A stretch of 64,000 bases of DNA from Ceratotherium simum simum. Taxonomy: Eukaryota > Chordata > Mammalia > Perissodactyla > Rhinocerotidae. The stretch's first letter is position 1; every line of letters starts with the position of its first letter. The stretch is from NCBI RefSeq assembly GCF_000283155.1, contig NW_004454224.1, positions 8,037,944 to 8,101,943 of the forward strand, in the 5' to 3' direction. A program made the position numbers and the translations under genes. This document shows, piece after piece, positions 47,661-60,559 of this stretch. The notes below the pieces were generated by a model. The model searched no databases. It saw only the letters and a program-made list of their open reading frames with translations, and had not been told where the DNA came from.

Positions 47661-49062
47661 ATGTCAAGTTGAAGGGCACAAAAACAAATGGTCTGAATGA
47701 CAAGTGTTGGAATTTGGAATCCAGTTGCTTTTCACAGGGTAAATCCTGGTAGTGAGCTCCAGGTTAAGTAACATCAGAGTCTAATTTACTCAAAAATGGT
47801 TAATGAATTTCTTGAGCAATGCTGGGAAACCCAGCAAATGATTTTATTAAAGTGAGTGTAAAATGTAACGATAAATGTGCTGGTATGTAGTGAAAAGAAA
47901 CATAGAGTCTCAGGAAATTATTGCTGAGGAAAAGAAGAAACTCATCTGGCATTCATGAAAACTAGAAGTCTTTTTTGTTTATATTAGGTGAGACTTTGGC
48001 TTAAGCCAGAAGACTCTATACTTAACACAAAGAGAAAAAACATAACTTAAAATGATATGTGGACTTCTAGAAATATATCATCAAAATGTATCTAAAAGGC
48101 CTGGGGTATTTAGCAATGTTATATGGTATACTTGTATACAGAACAAGATAATACTTTTAAGTAATAACGGATGTGATTTATATTTTCTCCGGCTCTAAAG
48201 ACACACACACACAGGACCATTTATTTAATTTCTTCACTTATGCGCTAGCATGATCATACATCCTGGTTTGCCCAAGATGGACCAGTTTACACCTGTTATC
48301 TTGGCATAATTACTGAGTGTCTTCTTTCATTACCAAAAGTGCCTGTGTTTCATTTGTATGATCCTACTTAACGCCTTTCTTTTCACGTCAAGTATCTGGA
48401 AATGAATCATTAAACCTAGTCACAAGTCATCATGTCATAGGAGGGAAATTGTTGTGAAGAAAGCAAATTTTTTACTTTGAGTTCAAAAATCTTTGTCCAA
48501 GTGTAAGAATGATTTAGGAAGACATCTTATTTAGCTCGTCCTGTCCTCCATGCCATCCTCTCAACCCCAAAACTAAAGATCTTCTGAGATGGGGAAGCAG
48601 CATCTGAGAGAAAACAACAAGAGAGTAGAAACAGATGAAGAATTTTGATCAGGATATATGCCCCACTATCCAAAATGAAGAGAATGAACTCTCCTACTCA
48701 GTAGAAAACCAAAGGCATAAGGAGATGCATTTATGTAGAGAATTTGAAAGTACTCATAAAACATACTAAAAGTCTCTATTTTGTTATCACCAGGCATCAG
48801 CAATATTAAATAATGTAAGTGATAAAATCTTCCTACCCACCCATAAAAATATTTTGTTGGTCTAAGTTCTAAACAATTGATATGATTACTAAGTTTTAAT
48901 AATATATTTGTAGGCTTCAAATGAGTGCATTTTGGTTACTTATCACTTAGTAAATATTGTATTCTATATGGACGTTGATTTGGAGAACTCCTAGCTATAC
49001 AGTTAGCCCCAGGCATCTGTGGACCGAGCTACACAAATTCAGTTTTAGAATAAGCTCCTGAG
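47661..49062. other. Non-coding, AT-rich, nothing recognised
   Basis: Includes a short CA run near 48203. No exon-like frame. Confidence 0.4.
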
Positions 49063-52000
49063 GGTGATGTCAGCATCATGGTGAAGTAAGTTGTTCCCTT
49101 TGTCTCTCCCCTCTAATTTACAACCAGTAGGACATCCATTGACCAACAAGGGACTCCCTGCACAGCACACCAGGGAGTACTCTCTCATGACTGAGAGATC
49201 CATACGTCTATACTACTGAAGGTGGGTGAACTGTACTTCCAGGACACAGTGGAACTAGGGGAGCAGCCACCAGTCCCCTGGTGCCAGTGACCTAAAATGT
49301 GGATATTCCCAGCAGTGATGGGGTACCCTGGCGTGCGCTGGCAACCAGAGGGGGCAGAAGCAGCAACGGCATTTGCTGCTTAGCTCCTGCCCACCTCCCA
49401 GTGGTGGTGGGGGTGCCCACAACTTGAGGCCTCACAAAATACAGTGAAGCCAGTGACTCAGCCTTAGCCCCCTCATTCCCCCAGAAGTGGTGAAAGTCTT
49501 ACTAACAGTGCAGACAAATCCAAAATACAGATACCTTCAGCCCGGGTGGTGGTGCCCTGACTTGAGGTTTCAAAAAGTGCACCAGAACCAGAGACCAGAG
49601 TCTGCATGAGCAGCAGCAGCACTAATGGCTCAGCCCTTCCCCTCCCCCAGGAGCTGCAAGTGGCACTTGTGACCTCGGGCTTCAGGAGCCAGAGGAAAAC
49701 CTGTAATACAGACCCCAGTGGAGTCATGCCCAACACCGGCTCTACCAGCAGCGGGGCTGCTTAGAAGACCTTGGAGCCCTGGTAGTGGCAGAAGCATCCA
49801 TGAACCCTCACCCCTGTCACCAGTGCTGCCAGTACCCACAGATAACCCAGAAGCAGCAGTGCAGGTGGTGCATGGGACAGCAGTGCCCAAGCCCATGGAG
49901 AGCCTGCAGAGGACCAGTAGGGCAACAGGAGATCCGGGTGACCCCAGAAGCAGCAGAGGTGCTCCCAGCCTGGTGATCCCATTGGTGACACCTGCAACTA
50001 CAGTGACATCATAAGCAGCAAGGCAACAGCAACCTTGGAGGCACAAGCAGCACAGCAGGGGCACTGATGACACATTTGTCAGAGGCAGTGGAGGGTGAAA
50101 AGTGAAGGCTATCGTATACAACCAGAAGTGGCTCAGAATCAAAGCAATCAAATGTCAACATCATGGCGAAGTGAGTTGTTCCCTTTGTCTCTCCCCTCTA
50201 AGTTACATCTAAACAGACATCCGTTAACCTACAGAGGATTCTCTACACAGCACAACAGGATGCCTCAGAGATCCATGCAACTATACATCCAAAGATGGAC
50301 TGGACCCATGGGAAGCAGTGGAACTAGGGCAGCAGTCCCTCCCCCTCCCTGGAGACAGCAATCCAGGATGTAGATCCTTACACAGTGGCCAGCATGACTG
50401 TGAGTGGAGGTGGGGGCAGCCCAGTCAGCATGTGAACAGTTGCCAACCAGTGGTAGCCCAGCACACAGAAGCATCCACTGTGCTATGGTGCCTCTGCCCA
50501 CATTGATTCTCCCCACTTAGTGGCAGTTGTTCATCCCATGTGAAGGCACCCCACCCAAGCAGCAGCCCTGCCTGTGTGAGCATGACTCACCCTCCAAGCA
50601 CCAAGTATGGCACCCTAGCCCATGTGAAGTTGACCCACCACATAACTGCAGACTGGCCCACACAAATGCTGAGTGGCCAACTGGCACAACTACAAGCAGA
50701 CTGGAGGGGAACAGAAAAAACAGCCCCTGCCCCCTCAAATGGTGGCAGGGGGAATCTGTGACCAGAAGCAAGAGGAACCACAGCAGAACTGGTCTCTGGG
50801 CCCTCAGTGGTGACAACCCTGACACCAGGTCTGACAGCAGCAGGGGCGTATACAAGTCCCCTGGTCCCCAGGCCCCCACCAGTGACAGTGACATCTGTGA
50901 ACCCAGCACCCCTGGCAGAGGTGCAAACAACACCTCAAGACAACATGGGAACAGCAGCATAGGTGGTGCATGGGTTAGCAGCATGTAGAAACAGTGGAGG
51001 AAGACAAGACCCAGGTGACAAGAACCAAAGTAAACAAAGATGTACCCAAATAGGAAAAGTTGATTATTACCACAAATGCACTGGCAGGCATAAATTCATC
51101 AAACACCAAGAAGAACTATAGTAACAGTACAGAACAAAAGGAAAATGACAACTCCAGAATCCAAACCTGAAGTCACAGAAAGTTGCAGTCTAACTGACAG
51201 AGAATTCAAAATAGCTATCATAAACAAATTCAACAGGGGCCAGCCCAGTGACATAGTGGTTAAGTTTGCACACTCTGCTTTGGGAGCCCAGGGTTCACAG
51301 GTTCAGATCCTGGGTGCAGACCTATGCACTGCTTATCAAGCCATGCTGTGGCAGGCATCCCACATGTAAAGTGGAGGAAGATAGGCACAGATGTTATCCC
51401 AGAGGAATCTGCCTCAGCAAAAAGAGGAGGCTTGGCAATGGATGGTAGGTCAGGGCTAATCTTCCTCATCAAAAAAAAAACACAAATTCAATAAGTTACA
51501 AGAAAACTCAGAAAGACAATTATATGAGTTCAAGAATAAAATTAACAAACATAAGGGCTACTTGACTAAAGAGATTGAAGCTCAAAAAAACCCAGAAATT
51601 CTGGAGATGAAAAACACAATTAATGAGATTAAAAAATAATGTAGAAAGCATTAAAAATAGTGTAGACTTTATGCAGGAGAGAATTAGTGACCTAGAACAT
51701 AGAAACATAGAAATGATTCAGGTAGAGGAGGAGAGAGAACTAAGATATTTTAAAAATGAAGAAATTCTTCAAGCAATATCTGACTCAATTAGGAAAAGTA
51801 ACATAAAGATTATAGGTATCCCAAAGGGGTAAGACCAGGAGAAAGGAGCAGAGAGCTTGTAAATAGAAATAATAGCTGAGAACTTACCAAACCTGGGGAA
51901 GGAACTAGACTTACAAGTACGTGAAGCCAATAGAACTCCCAATTACATCAACACAAAAAGACTTACTCCAAGGAAAGTAATATTAAAAATGTCAAATTAA

Positions 52001-54545
52001 ATGACAAAGAAAAAATATTAAGGGTAGCAAAGCAGAAGAAAATAAACTACAAAGGAACCCCTATCAGGGTTTCATCGAATTTCTCAGCAGAAATCTTACA
52101 GGTTAGGAGAGAAAGGAATGATATTTCAAAATACTGAAAGACAAAAACTTTCAGCCAAGAATACTCTATCTAGTAAAATTATTCTTCAGGTATGATGGAG
52201 AAATAAAATCTTTCCCAGAAAAACAAAGTAGAGAGAGTTCATCGCCACTAGACCTGCCTTCCGAGAAATGATAGAGGGAGCACTCCTACCAGAAACAAAA
52301 AGGCAAACATTTACAAAGCTTCGAGCAAGGAGATAAATAGACACACAAAATCAGAAAATTGCAGCTCTCTATCAGAAGAGGTTAGCAAACAATTAATTAT
52401 AACATAAAAATAAAGAGAAGTAAAGCATCAAAAATAACTATACACACTTAAATTTAGTCACACTCACAAGACAAAAAAGAATAATTTGTGACAATAACAC
52501 AGAAGGAGACAAGGGAATGGATGGAATCTGCTTAGGCTAATTGAGATAAGAGGCTATCAGAAAATGGGCTATACCATCTACGACAATTTTTAATCAAACC
52601 TCATGGTAACCACTAAAGAAAAAATCAGAGCAGAGCCACAAATCATAAATAAAGAGAAAATCATCACAGAAAACCATCAAACTGAAATGGCAGTCAGACA
52701 TAGAAGGGAAAAGAAACAATGGAAATATAGAACAACCAGAAAACAAGAGATAAAATGGCAGTACTAAGCCCTCATACGTCAATAATCACTCTGAATGTAA
52801 GTAGATTGAATTCTACAATCAAAAGACACAGAGTGGCTGGATGGATTAAAAAACAAGACCCAATAATATACTGCCTCCAGGAAACACATCTCAGCTCTAA
52901 AGACAAACATAGGCTCAGAGTGAAGGTATGAAAGATGATACTCCAAGCGAATGGCAACCAAAAGGAAGTGGGTGTTGTCATAATTATATAAGACCAAGCA
53001 GACTTTGAGATAAAAATGACAATGAGAGACAAAGAGGGGCAGTATATAATAATAAAAGGGACCACCAAGAGCACATAACACTTATGAATACATATGCACC
53101 TAACAGAGGAGCACCAAAGTATATAAAGCAACTATTAAAAGACCTAAAGGGAGAAATTGACAGCAAAACAACAATAGTAGGGGACCTCAACACCCCACTT
53201 ACATCAATGGATAGATCATCCAGACCTAAAGTCAACAAGAAAACTGTGGCAATAAATGAAGCAATAGATCAGATGGACTTAATAGATACATATAGAACAT
53301 TCCATCTAAAAACAGCAGAATACACATTCTTCTCAAGTGCACATGAGACATTCTCAAAGATAGACCATATGTTGGGACACAAGGTAAGCCTCAATACGTT
53401 TAAGAAGATTGAAATCATATCAGGCATCTTTTCTGACCACAATGCTATGAAACTAGAAATCAACTACAAGAGAAAAGCAGGGAAAGGAACCAATACGGGG
53501 AAACTAAGCAACATGCTACTGAAAACTATTGGTTCAATGAAGAAATCAAAGGAGAAATCAAAAAATATCTGGAGACAAGTGAAAATGAAAACATAACATC
53601 CTAACTCTTATGGGATGCAGCAAAAGCAGTCCTAAGAGGGAAATTCATAGCAATACAGGCCTACCTCAACAAACAAGAAAAATCTCAAATACATAAATAA
53701 ACTACACCTAAGAGAACAAGAAAAAGAAGAACAAACAAAGCCCAAAGTCAGCAGAAGGAGAGAAATAAAAAAATAAGAGCAGAAATAAATGAAATAGAGA
53801 CTAAAAAAAAACAATAGAAAGGATCAATGCAACTAAGAGCTTGCTCTTTGAGAAGACAAACAAAATTGACAAAGCTTGGTCAGATTCATTAAGAAAAAAG
53901 GAAAGAAGGCTCAAATAAATAAAATTAAAAATGAAACAGTATAAATTACCACAAATACCACAGAAATACAAAGAATTGTACAAGAATAATATGAAAACCT
54001 ATATGACAAGTTGGATAACCTGGCAAAATGGATAAATTCTTATAACTATGCAACCTCCCAAAACTGAATCAAGAAAAACTAGAGGATCTGAATAGATCAA
54101 TCACAACTAAAGACATAGAAACAGCAATCAATGACTTCCCAAAAAAACAAATATCCAGAATAAAACAGTTTCTCTGGTGAATTCTACTAAACATTCAAAG
54201 AAGATTTAATACCTATCCTTCTCAAACTCTTTCAAAAAAATGAAGATGAGGGGACGTTTCCTAACTCATTCTATGAGGCCAACATTACCCTGATACCAAA
54301 CCAGACAAGGACAACACCAAGAAAGAAAATTTCAGGCCAATATCATTGATGAATATATATGTAAAAATCCTCAACAAAATATTACCAAATTCAATACAAA
54401 AATACATTAAAATGATCAAACACAACGATCGAGTGGAATTTATTCCAGGACTGCAAAGAAGGTTCAACACCTGCACATCAATCAATGTGATACACCACAT
54501 TAACAAAATTAAGAATGAAAATCACACGTCTTTCTGTGATGGGAG
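49063..54545 (+). mobile_element. L1 with two successive 5' UTRs, ORF1 and broken ORF2
   Basis: 5' UTR copy one is at 49063-50146 and copy two at 50147 to about 51140. ORF1 is at about 51140-52100 (coiled coil; MQERISDLEHRNIEMIQ at 51669 onward) and is split by an ERE. ORF2 starts at 52754 (MAVLSPHTSIITLNVSRLNS); endonuclease reading continues at 53084-53596 and RT to 54545, with frameshifts. There is no 3' UTR. Confidence 0.85.
51234..51481 (+). mobile_element. ERE SINE in L1 ORF1
   Basis: Head GGGGCCAGCCCAGTGACATAG, CCATGCTGTGGCAGGC, A tail. The TSD ACAAATTCAA is at 51224-51233 and 51482-51491. Confidence 0.94.
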
Positions 54546-54989
54546 ACTTGGTGAAAATGATCAGTCTTGTTCTTAAAGAAATTTTGATTCCATCCCAAAA
54601 CTTGCTTCTTAGGATCACAATTTTATTTTATAAATTCCAAATTTGTAGTATTTCTCAATTGTCCAATAACAGTTAGGACAAATGATTTAATTTGCTCTTT
54701 CCAGAGATTTGTCAATTCCTTTGTCTCAAATCTCACAACAGTTATTGAAGTATACGGCTGATACGGCTATTCCCTTATAATGCAAGTGTTTTTTAACATA
54801 AATTATCACTCTATAGAGCTGGTAACATTTAAGAAGATAATGTTAGAAAAATGCATGAAATAAAATTCATCTTATGAAAACTGTATTCATGGAATTATTT
54901 TACCATGCTCAGTTGCCAAGTCCTTTTATCCATAATCTCTCTTTACACAGACTACCTTTGGACCACATTTCCCTGAACTTAATCTACTT
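54546..54989. other. Non-coding spacer between L1s
   Basis: AT-rich, nothing recognised. Confidence 0.4.
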
Positions 54990-55650
54990 CTTAAAATGTA
55001 TTTTCATACAGTAATTGTCTTTCTCCATTTGACTTATTTCACTTACCACAGTACCCTCCTGATCCACCCATTTTTTTTGCAAAGTCAAGATTTCATCTAT
55101 TTATGGCTATTATTCTACTACATATATATATGTATGAAATATAGTGATATATGTGAGATATATATATATATATCACATCTTCTTTATACATTCACCCACT
55201 GATGGACACCTAGGTTGTTTCCAAGTCTTGGCTATTGTAAATAAGGCTGCAGTGAACATAGGGGTGTATATATATTTTTGAATGTGTTTTTGAATTCTTT
55301 GGATAAATACCCTGAAGTGGAATAGCTGAATCATATGATAGTTCTATTTTTACTTTTTGAATTTTCATACTATTTTCCACAGTGGCTGCACCAATTTACA
55401 TTCCCACCAGCAGTATATGAGGGTTCACTTTTCTCCACATCCTCTCCAATATTTGTTATTTCTTATCTTTTTAATAATAGACATTCTGACAGGCATGAGG
55501 TGATATCTTGTTGTGATTTTGATTGGAATTTCCCTAATAATTAGTGATGTTGAACATCTTTTCATGTGCCTGTTGACCATTGCATGTTCTTTGTGAAAAT
55601 GTCCACTCAGATCCTCTGCCCATTTTTTAATCAAGTTGTTTTGAATTTTA
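54990..55650 (-). mobile_element. L1 ORF2 C-terminal part, minus
   Basis: Complement reads [16 protein letters not shown] and [16 protein letters not shown] (55425-55634). A short TA repeat lies near 55150-55172. Confidence 0.8.
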
Positions 55651-56209
55651 TGTCACCTTTTCAGTTAAATTTGCCTGTCTATAAATAACCACTTATTGTC
55701 CTCTAACCTGAAATGTCGGGTCAGGAGTGATGCAATCCAATTGGAATAACACGATTTCCTGCATTATAGCTCTTAACTTGTCATAGGGTGACTTAGAATT
55801 TCTCACCTTTTATAGGTTGTTGAGAGGTACTACTTCTCACATAACTAACTTTTGAGGTCACTTTATCAGACCATGAACTAAAAATTATTTTATCTTGTAC
55901 CTACCTTTACACCTGCTTGAAAACAAGAATTCCATCTAAAATATATAGACAAATTTTCTGAAACTCTCCCACTTCCCCCAACCAGGTCAGAAATGAGGTG
56001 CTAGAAAAAACCTTTGAATAATGTGTGAGGTGGGATAGATTATCATATATGTATATTTAAGCCTTTTGTAAATATTGTAACTGATAAATGATGACGTTAA
56101 AGTAGAAAATATACAACAAACATTTTATGCAACAAATTGTAAGCTTTTAAAAATAAAATTGCTGCTAAAAATTGAGTTCTGTTACACTCAAGGAAAATAG
56201 ATGCCACTT
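55651..56209. other. Non-coding, nothing recognised
   Basis: AT-rich sequence without a clear repeat or frame. Confidence 0.35.
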
Positions 56210-57350
56210 TTTACATGCTGTCTACTTTATTCCTTAGCTATTAATCATAATTGTTTTAAATTCCCAGTCTGGTCATCCAACATCCCTGCCATATCTGAGT
56301 CTGGTTCTGATGCCTCTCTGACTCTTTCAAGCTGGTTGTTTTGTTTTGTTTTTTGCCTTTTAGTATGTCTTGTAATATTTTCTTGCTACCTGGGCATGAT
56401 GTACTAGGTTAAAGGAACTGCTGTAAGTAGGCCTTTAATAACATGGTGGTAAAGTGTAGGGGCAGGAGAAGAGTTCTGTAGTCCCAGGATAGGGTCTCAG
56501 TCTTTTAATGAGCCTATGCTTCCGGATTTTGAACTTTACAAGTGCTTCTCAGTCCCATGTCCCTCCCACCCCCCTTAAGTGGGACAGGATGACTAGAGTG
56601 GGCTGGAATTGGGTCATTCCCTTCCCCAGGTCAGTTAGGCTCTGATAAAACCCCAGTAGGTTAGACTCTGATTAAATAGTTATTCCTGAGGGAAGATATT
56701 GTTAAGAATAACAGAATGCTCTGACAATTTCAAAATGGTTCCTTTTCTCCTCCCCCTGCTGGAAGCATGTGCAGATTTTTCTCTGATAGTCACTGTGAGA
56801 ACCTGGTAGAACTCTGGGAGGCAAAACTCACAAAAGTGTGCACACCATCCCCCATGTCCCCTGGTAGAACTCTAGGAGGTAAAACTCACAAGGGTGTGCA
56901 CCCCATTCCCCTTAAGTTTTTATATCTCAGACTTGTCCGCACTGAGTCTCAAGCAATTCATCAATTACAATTCAGGTTTCCCCACCACAGAACTGGTTCC
57001 TGAAGAGTTTTAGCTTGTGGGTTTCTGCTCAGGTAAGCTGTGCTTCTCTGTATCTGCCTGTGAGTCTCTCCAATTTGGCAGTGGGGGGGTGGGCAGTGGT
57101 TTGGCCTGTGACCTCGCTTTTCTTGTGGATATAAGAGGAGTGCGTGATTTTCCAGCTTGTTCATCTTTTTATTTATTGCTAGGTTGGAGTGGCAACTTTC
57201 AAACTTCTTACATGCCAGACACAAACTGGAAGTCCTCTGCTGCTGCTGTTTTGAAATGAAATCTTTCCCCATAATTGCAGCTGAACTAAGCATAATATTT
57301 AGTTCACAAAATAATAGTGTCAAAGGAATGAATAAAGGAGAAAATAACTT
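56210..57350 (-). mobile_element. Probable old L1 5' region, minus
   Basis: Complement resembles the 5' region of old L1s. It contains a 58-bp tandem duplication. Tentative. Confidence 0.35.
56802..56917. repeat. Imperfect tandem duplication, period 58 bp
   Basis: CCTGGTAGAACTCT starts both units (56802, 56860); units differ at a few positions. Confidence 0.9.
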
Positions 57351-57949
57351 TTAACAAATGATATAATTTCATCCTAAATTACGTGGTGTCAGCAAATATG
57401 GCCATCCAGAATTTTTCTAGTTTTCTTTGCACAGAATGTTACGTATTCTGGATGATTTTTTAAAAGCAAACCTTTTAAATCCCACAAATTGACATTTTAT
57501 ATCAATGTGTAATGGACTAAAATTTTTTTTCTCAGTCATCTATTAAATTGCATTTAATAATATGCAGCACAAAAAATGGATTGTTTTCATATGTAGGACT
57601 ATTTTCAGCTGAAACGCTATTGCAAAAATTTAAGAGTTTATGTTGTACATGACTTTCTCAGAGGTACTAATGCATAATCTGATTCTATAAATTCATAAAG
57701 TACCTATTTGATTTGTCAAATATATACCCTTCTGATGTTAACAACTCAAAAACATTAGCTTATGAATATTATTGCACAATTTTCTTTGGTCAGAAACTAT
57801 TGGACTAAATAGTGCCACTGGGGTCAGAATTATTTTCAATGCCACTGAGCAAACAATTGTATTTACTTTAAGTCACACAAATACCAAGTCTTCTATTTAT
57901 ATAATTCAACAAAATACTTCACAGGTCTCACACTGAAATTCACATGTAC
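57351..57949. other. Non-coding, AT-rich, nothing recognised
   Basis: No frame or repeat identified. Confidence 0.4.
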
Positions 57950-58640
57950 TTCTTCACTATGGTTTTAGAACCCAGTCTAGCAAAATTAGTAGAAAAGACT
58001 CAGGTTTCTGCTCCATTTTGTAAATACTTTAGAAATCATCAATCCCATCCTCACGACAAGAAATAAAGCTGAACAAGTTGAAAAACAACAACTCTTCATA
58101 GATCCCTCAGAGAATTGAGGTCACAGGGCAAATAGCTTCCCCCAAACTGGAGAGACAGAAGGTTACAGAGAATCACAGCTTACCAGGAGCAATCCCAGGA
58201 GCAGAAACTTGCTGCTAGAGCAAACAGTGGAGTGTCCTCTTAGACTGCAGCTGAACATTTACTGGACACTCAAGGTGGCCTAGCTTGAGAGTGAAAAACT
58301 CAAGGAGGAGGCAGTCATAGGGGGACTGCACACTTTTGTGGAGCCCCAACAGGTTCTTGCTGTGAAGATTAGAGAAAAATCCTCTCTTTCTTCCATCAGG
58401 AAGAGGGGCAATGTAACTATTTAGAAATATGCCCAGAGCAAGAGCATCTGCTCTTGGCTCTATTCTCTGTAAGGAAAGCCAGACCTCAAGACAAACTACA
58501 TTACCAAAGTCTTGTCTGACCTGGGGAATGCAAATTCACCAATGCTAGCTTCTTCTAGACTTTCTGACTCACATAAAGGGAGGGAAAAAATGTGACAAAG
58601 TAACTCTTCTGAAAATCACATCTGAGGGATTCTGGCCCAC
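57950..58640 (+). mobile_element. Possible old L1 5' region
   Basis: Purine-rich text with CCTCAGAGAATTGAGG and GCCCAGAGCAAGAGC resembles an L1 5' UTR and ends in an A run at 58643. Tentative. Confidence 0.3.
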
Positions 58641-59079
58641 CAAAAAAAAAAAAAAATAGAGATTTAATCATAAGATTATATAATACTTTCACTCCCCAAT
58701 AACGAACAACCACATCAATAAGGGTCTAGAATAATAACGGTGGATTATAACAGAGACAGCTGCAAGACTCAGACTCAGTTTAAGAAGTTTCTATGGAAAT
58801 CCAAAGACAATAAGAGAATAAAAAGGAAAAACTCAAACTTTTTCTTCCTATTTGTTTCTTCCCTTGTATCTGCTTTACTTTCACATTACTACCATACAGA
58901 GTACTTCTCTTCTTACACTTCTGGTCACCAGATGTGTGGAGGTTTGTCCCTACACCAAGAAGTAAGTCTCTGCAACACCAGCTGGGTGTTCTATGATATA
59001 ATTCAATTCTGACACCATCAACCTGAAGAAAGCATCAGTTCCCACAGGTTAAGGTCTCAGCCCCACAAGACTGCTGCCC

Positions 59080-59650
59080 CCCCCAACTTCAGTTGCCAGT
59101 GGGAAGCCCAGGTTATTACTTGTGATTCTAACCAACTAACTATAAATTGGAGGTTCCAATGACCCCTTCCTTGGCTTCTATTAATTTCCTAGACTGGCTC
59201 ACATAAGAGAGGGGAACATTTATTATGTTTACCACTTTATTAAAGGATATGATAAAGGACATAAATGAACAGTCAGATGAAGAGACACATAGGGTGAGGT
59301 TTTGGAGGGTTCTGGGCACAAGAGCTTCTGACCCTGTGGAGTTGGGGTGTGTCACCCTCCTGATTTGTTTCGGTTATTGACCTGGAAACTCTTCAAACCC
59401 AATGCTTTTGGGGTTTTGTGGAAGTTTCATTACATAGGCATAATTGATTAAATCATTAGTCATTGGAAATTGATTCAACCTCCAACCCCTCTCTCCTCCC
59501 TAAGGGTCAGTGGGGGTGGCATTCACTGCAAGTTCCAACTCTCCAGTTGCATAGTTGGTTCTCCTGGCGGCCAGCCCACATCCTTAGGTGAAATTCAAAA
59601 GTAGCCTCATTAACATAACAAAAGATACCTTTGTTACTCTCATCACTTAG
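59080..59650 (-). repeat. Ancient LTR-like repeat, minus
   Basis: The complement has CCTATGTAATGAAACTTCC, a TTTAATAAA signal, and is distinct from the ERV1 LTR next to it. Class not resolved. Confidence 0.45.
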
Positions 59651-59869
59651 GAAATTCCAAATGTTTTAAGAGTTCTGCGCTAGAAACAGAGATGAAGACC
59701 AAATATATATTTCTTATTATAGATTATAATATCATAGGGAGGAAAAAAATAAGTACACTAGAGAAAACTGAAGCCTTTGTCATCTACAGCTAGTTTTTTT
59801 TTGTGGTGATAAAGATGTTCTGTAATGAGATAGTGGTCATGGTTACTCAACTCTGTGGTGACTAAAATC

Positions 59870-60521
59870 TGTTACTGAATCAGGTTCATTTTTGCCTTGT
59901 CACCTGGAAAGCCAAACACTGAGATGACGAGATTGTAGCAGAGAGAGGGTTTTAATCACAAGGCAGCCAAGTGGGGAAATGGGAGAATGAGTCTCAAATC
60001 CACCTCCCCCAAAATGGGGACTCAGGGATATTTATGGGATGTAGGGGTCAAGGTAGTCTGAAAGGTGGAGATAGATGATTGGAGGTGAGGAGAGGTGAGG
60101 TAATTGATGACCTGTGCAAGCACAGTCAAACTTCATGCCTCTTCATAGGATGCATGTTCACAAAATGGTAGCATTAGCATGATCTGAAGGTGGAGTTTTT
60201 AGCCTCTTTTGACATCAAAAGATCACTTATCAGGCATCTCTATGGGCCCAGTTGATGGGATGGTGGTCTCAATCAGCCTGAAGTGGAGAAGGGGTTCTAA
60301 TTCCTGGAAAACAGCTCAAACACCCATTACCATAGTGACCCAGGTGCCAGGGAGATGTCACCTATAGGAACCTAGTGGGAGTCAGATAGCATATTGCCTA
60401 AACAGCACAGTTAACAATGGGTGGGTGAACAGCTAAAATCTATAAACAGTAATTGCAAAAAAGAAAAAAATCTTTGTTACTAGCTACCTAATCACCAATG
60501 GCTAACTGTTTACCAGTTTCA
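59870..60521 (-). repeat. 3' LTR of the ERV1 provirus
   Basis: The minus strand starts TGAAACTGG directly after the polypurine tract. It carries a CATAAATA TATA-like box near 60030 and an ATTAAA signal near 59955. The outer end, ending in CA, is a guess. Confidence 0.6.
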
Positions 60522-60537
60522 ATCCCCCCTATTCTTT
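60522..60537 (-). other. Polypurine tract
   Basis: Minus-strand AAAAGAATAGGGGGGA just before the LTR start, the usual plus-strand primer site of retroviruses. Confidence 0.75.
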
Positions 60538-60559
60538 TGTCATTCCTCATTCTTGAGGG

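Noticed and set aside
50517..50988. Overlapping 153- and 155-codon ORFs on opposite strands
   Set aside because: They lie in the second L1 5' UTR unit. Open frames on both strands reflect its C/A/G-rich, stop-poor composition.
53084..53596. 170-codon ORF as a free-standing endonuclease gene
   Set aside because: It is the L1 ORF2 endonuclease segment (NRGAPKYIKQLLKDLKGEID, FSSAHETFSKIDHMLGH) of the larger L1, cut by frameshifts.
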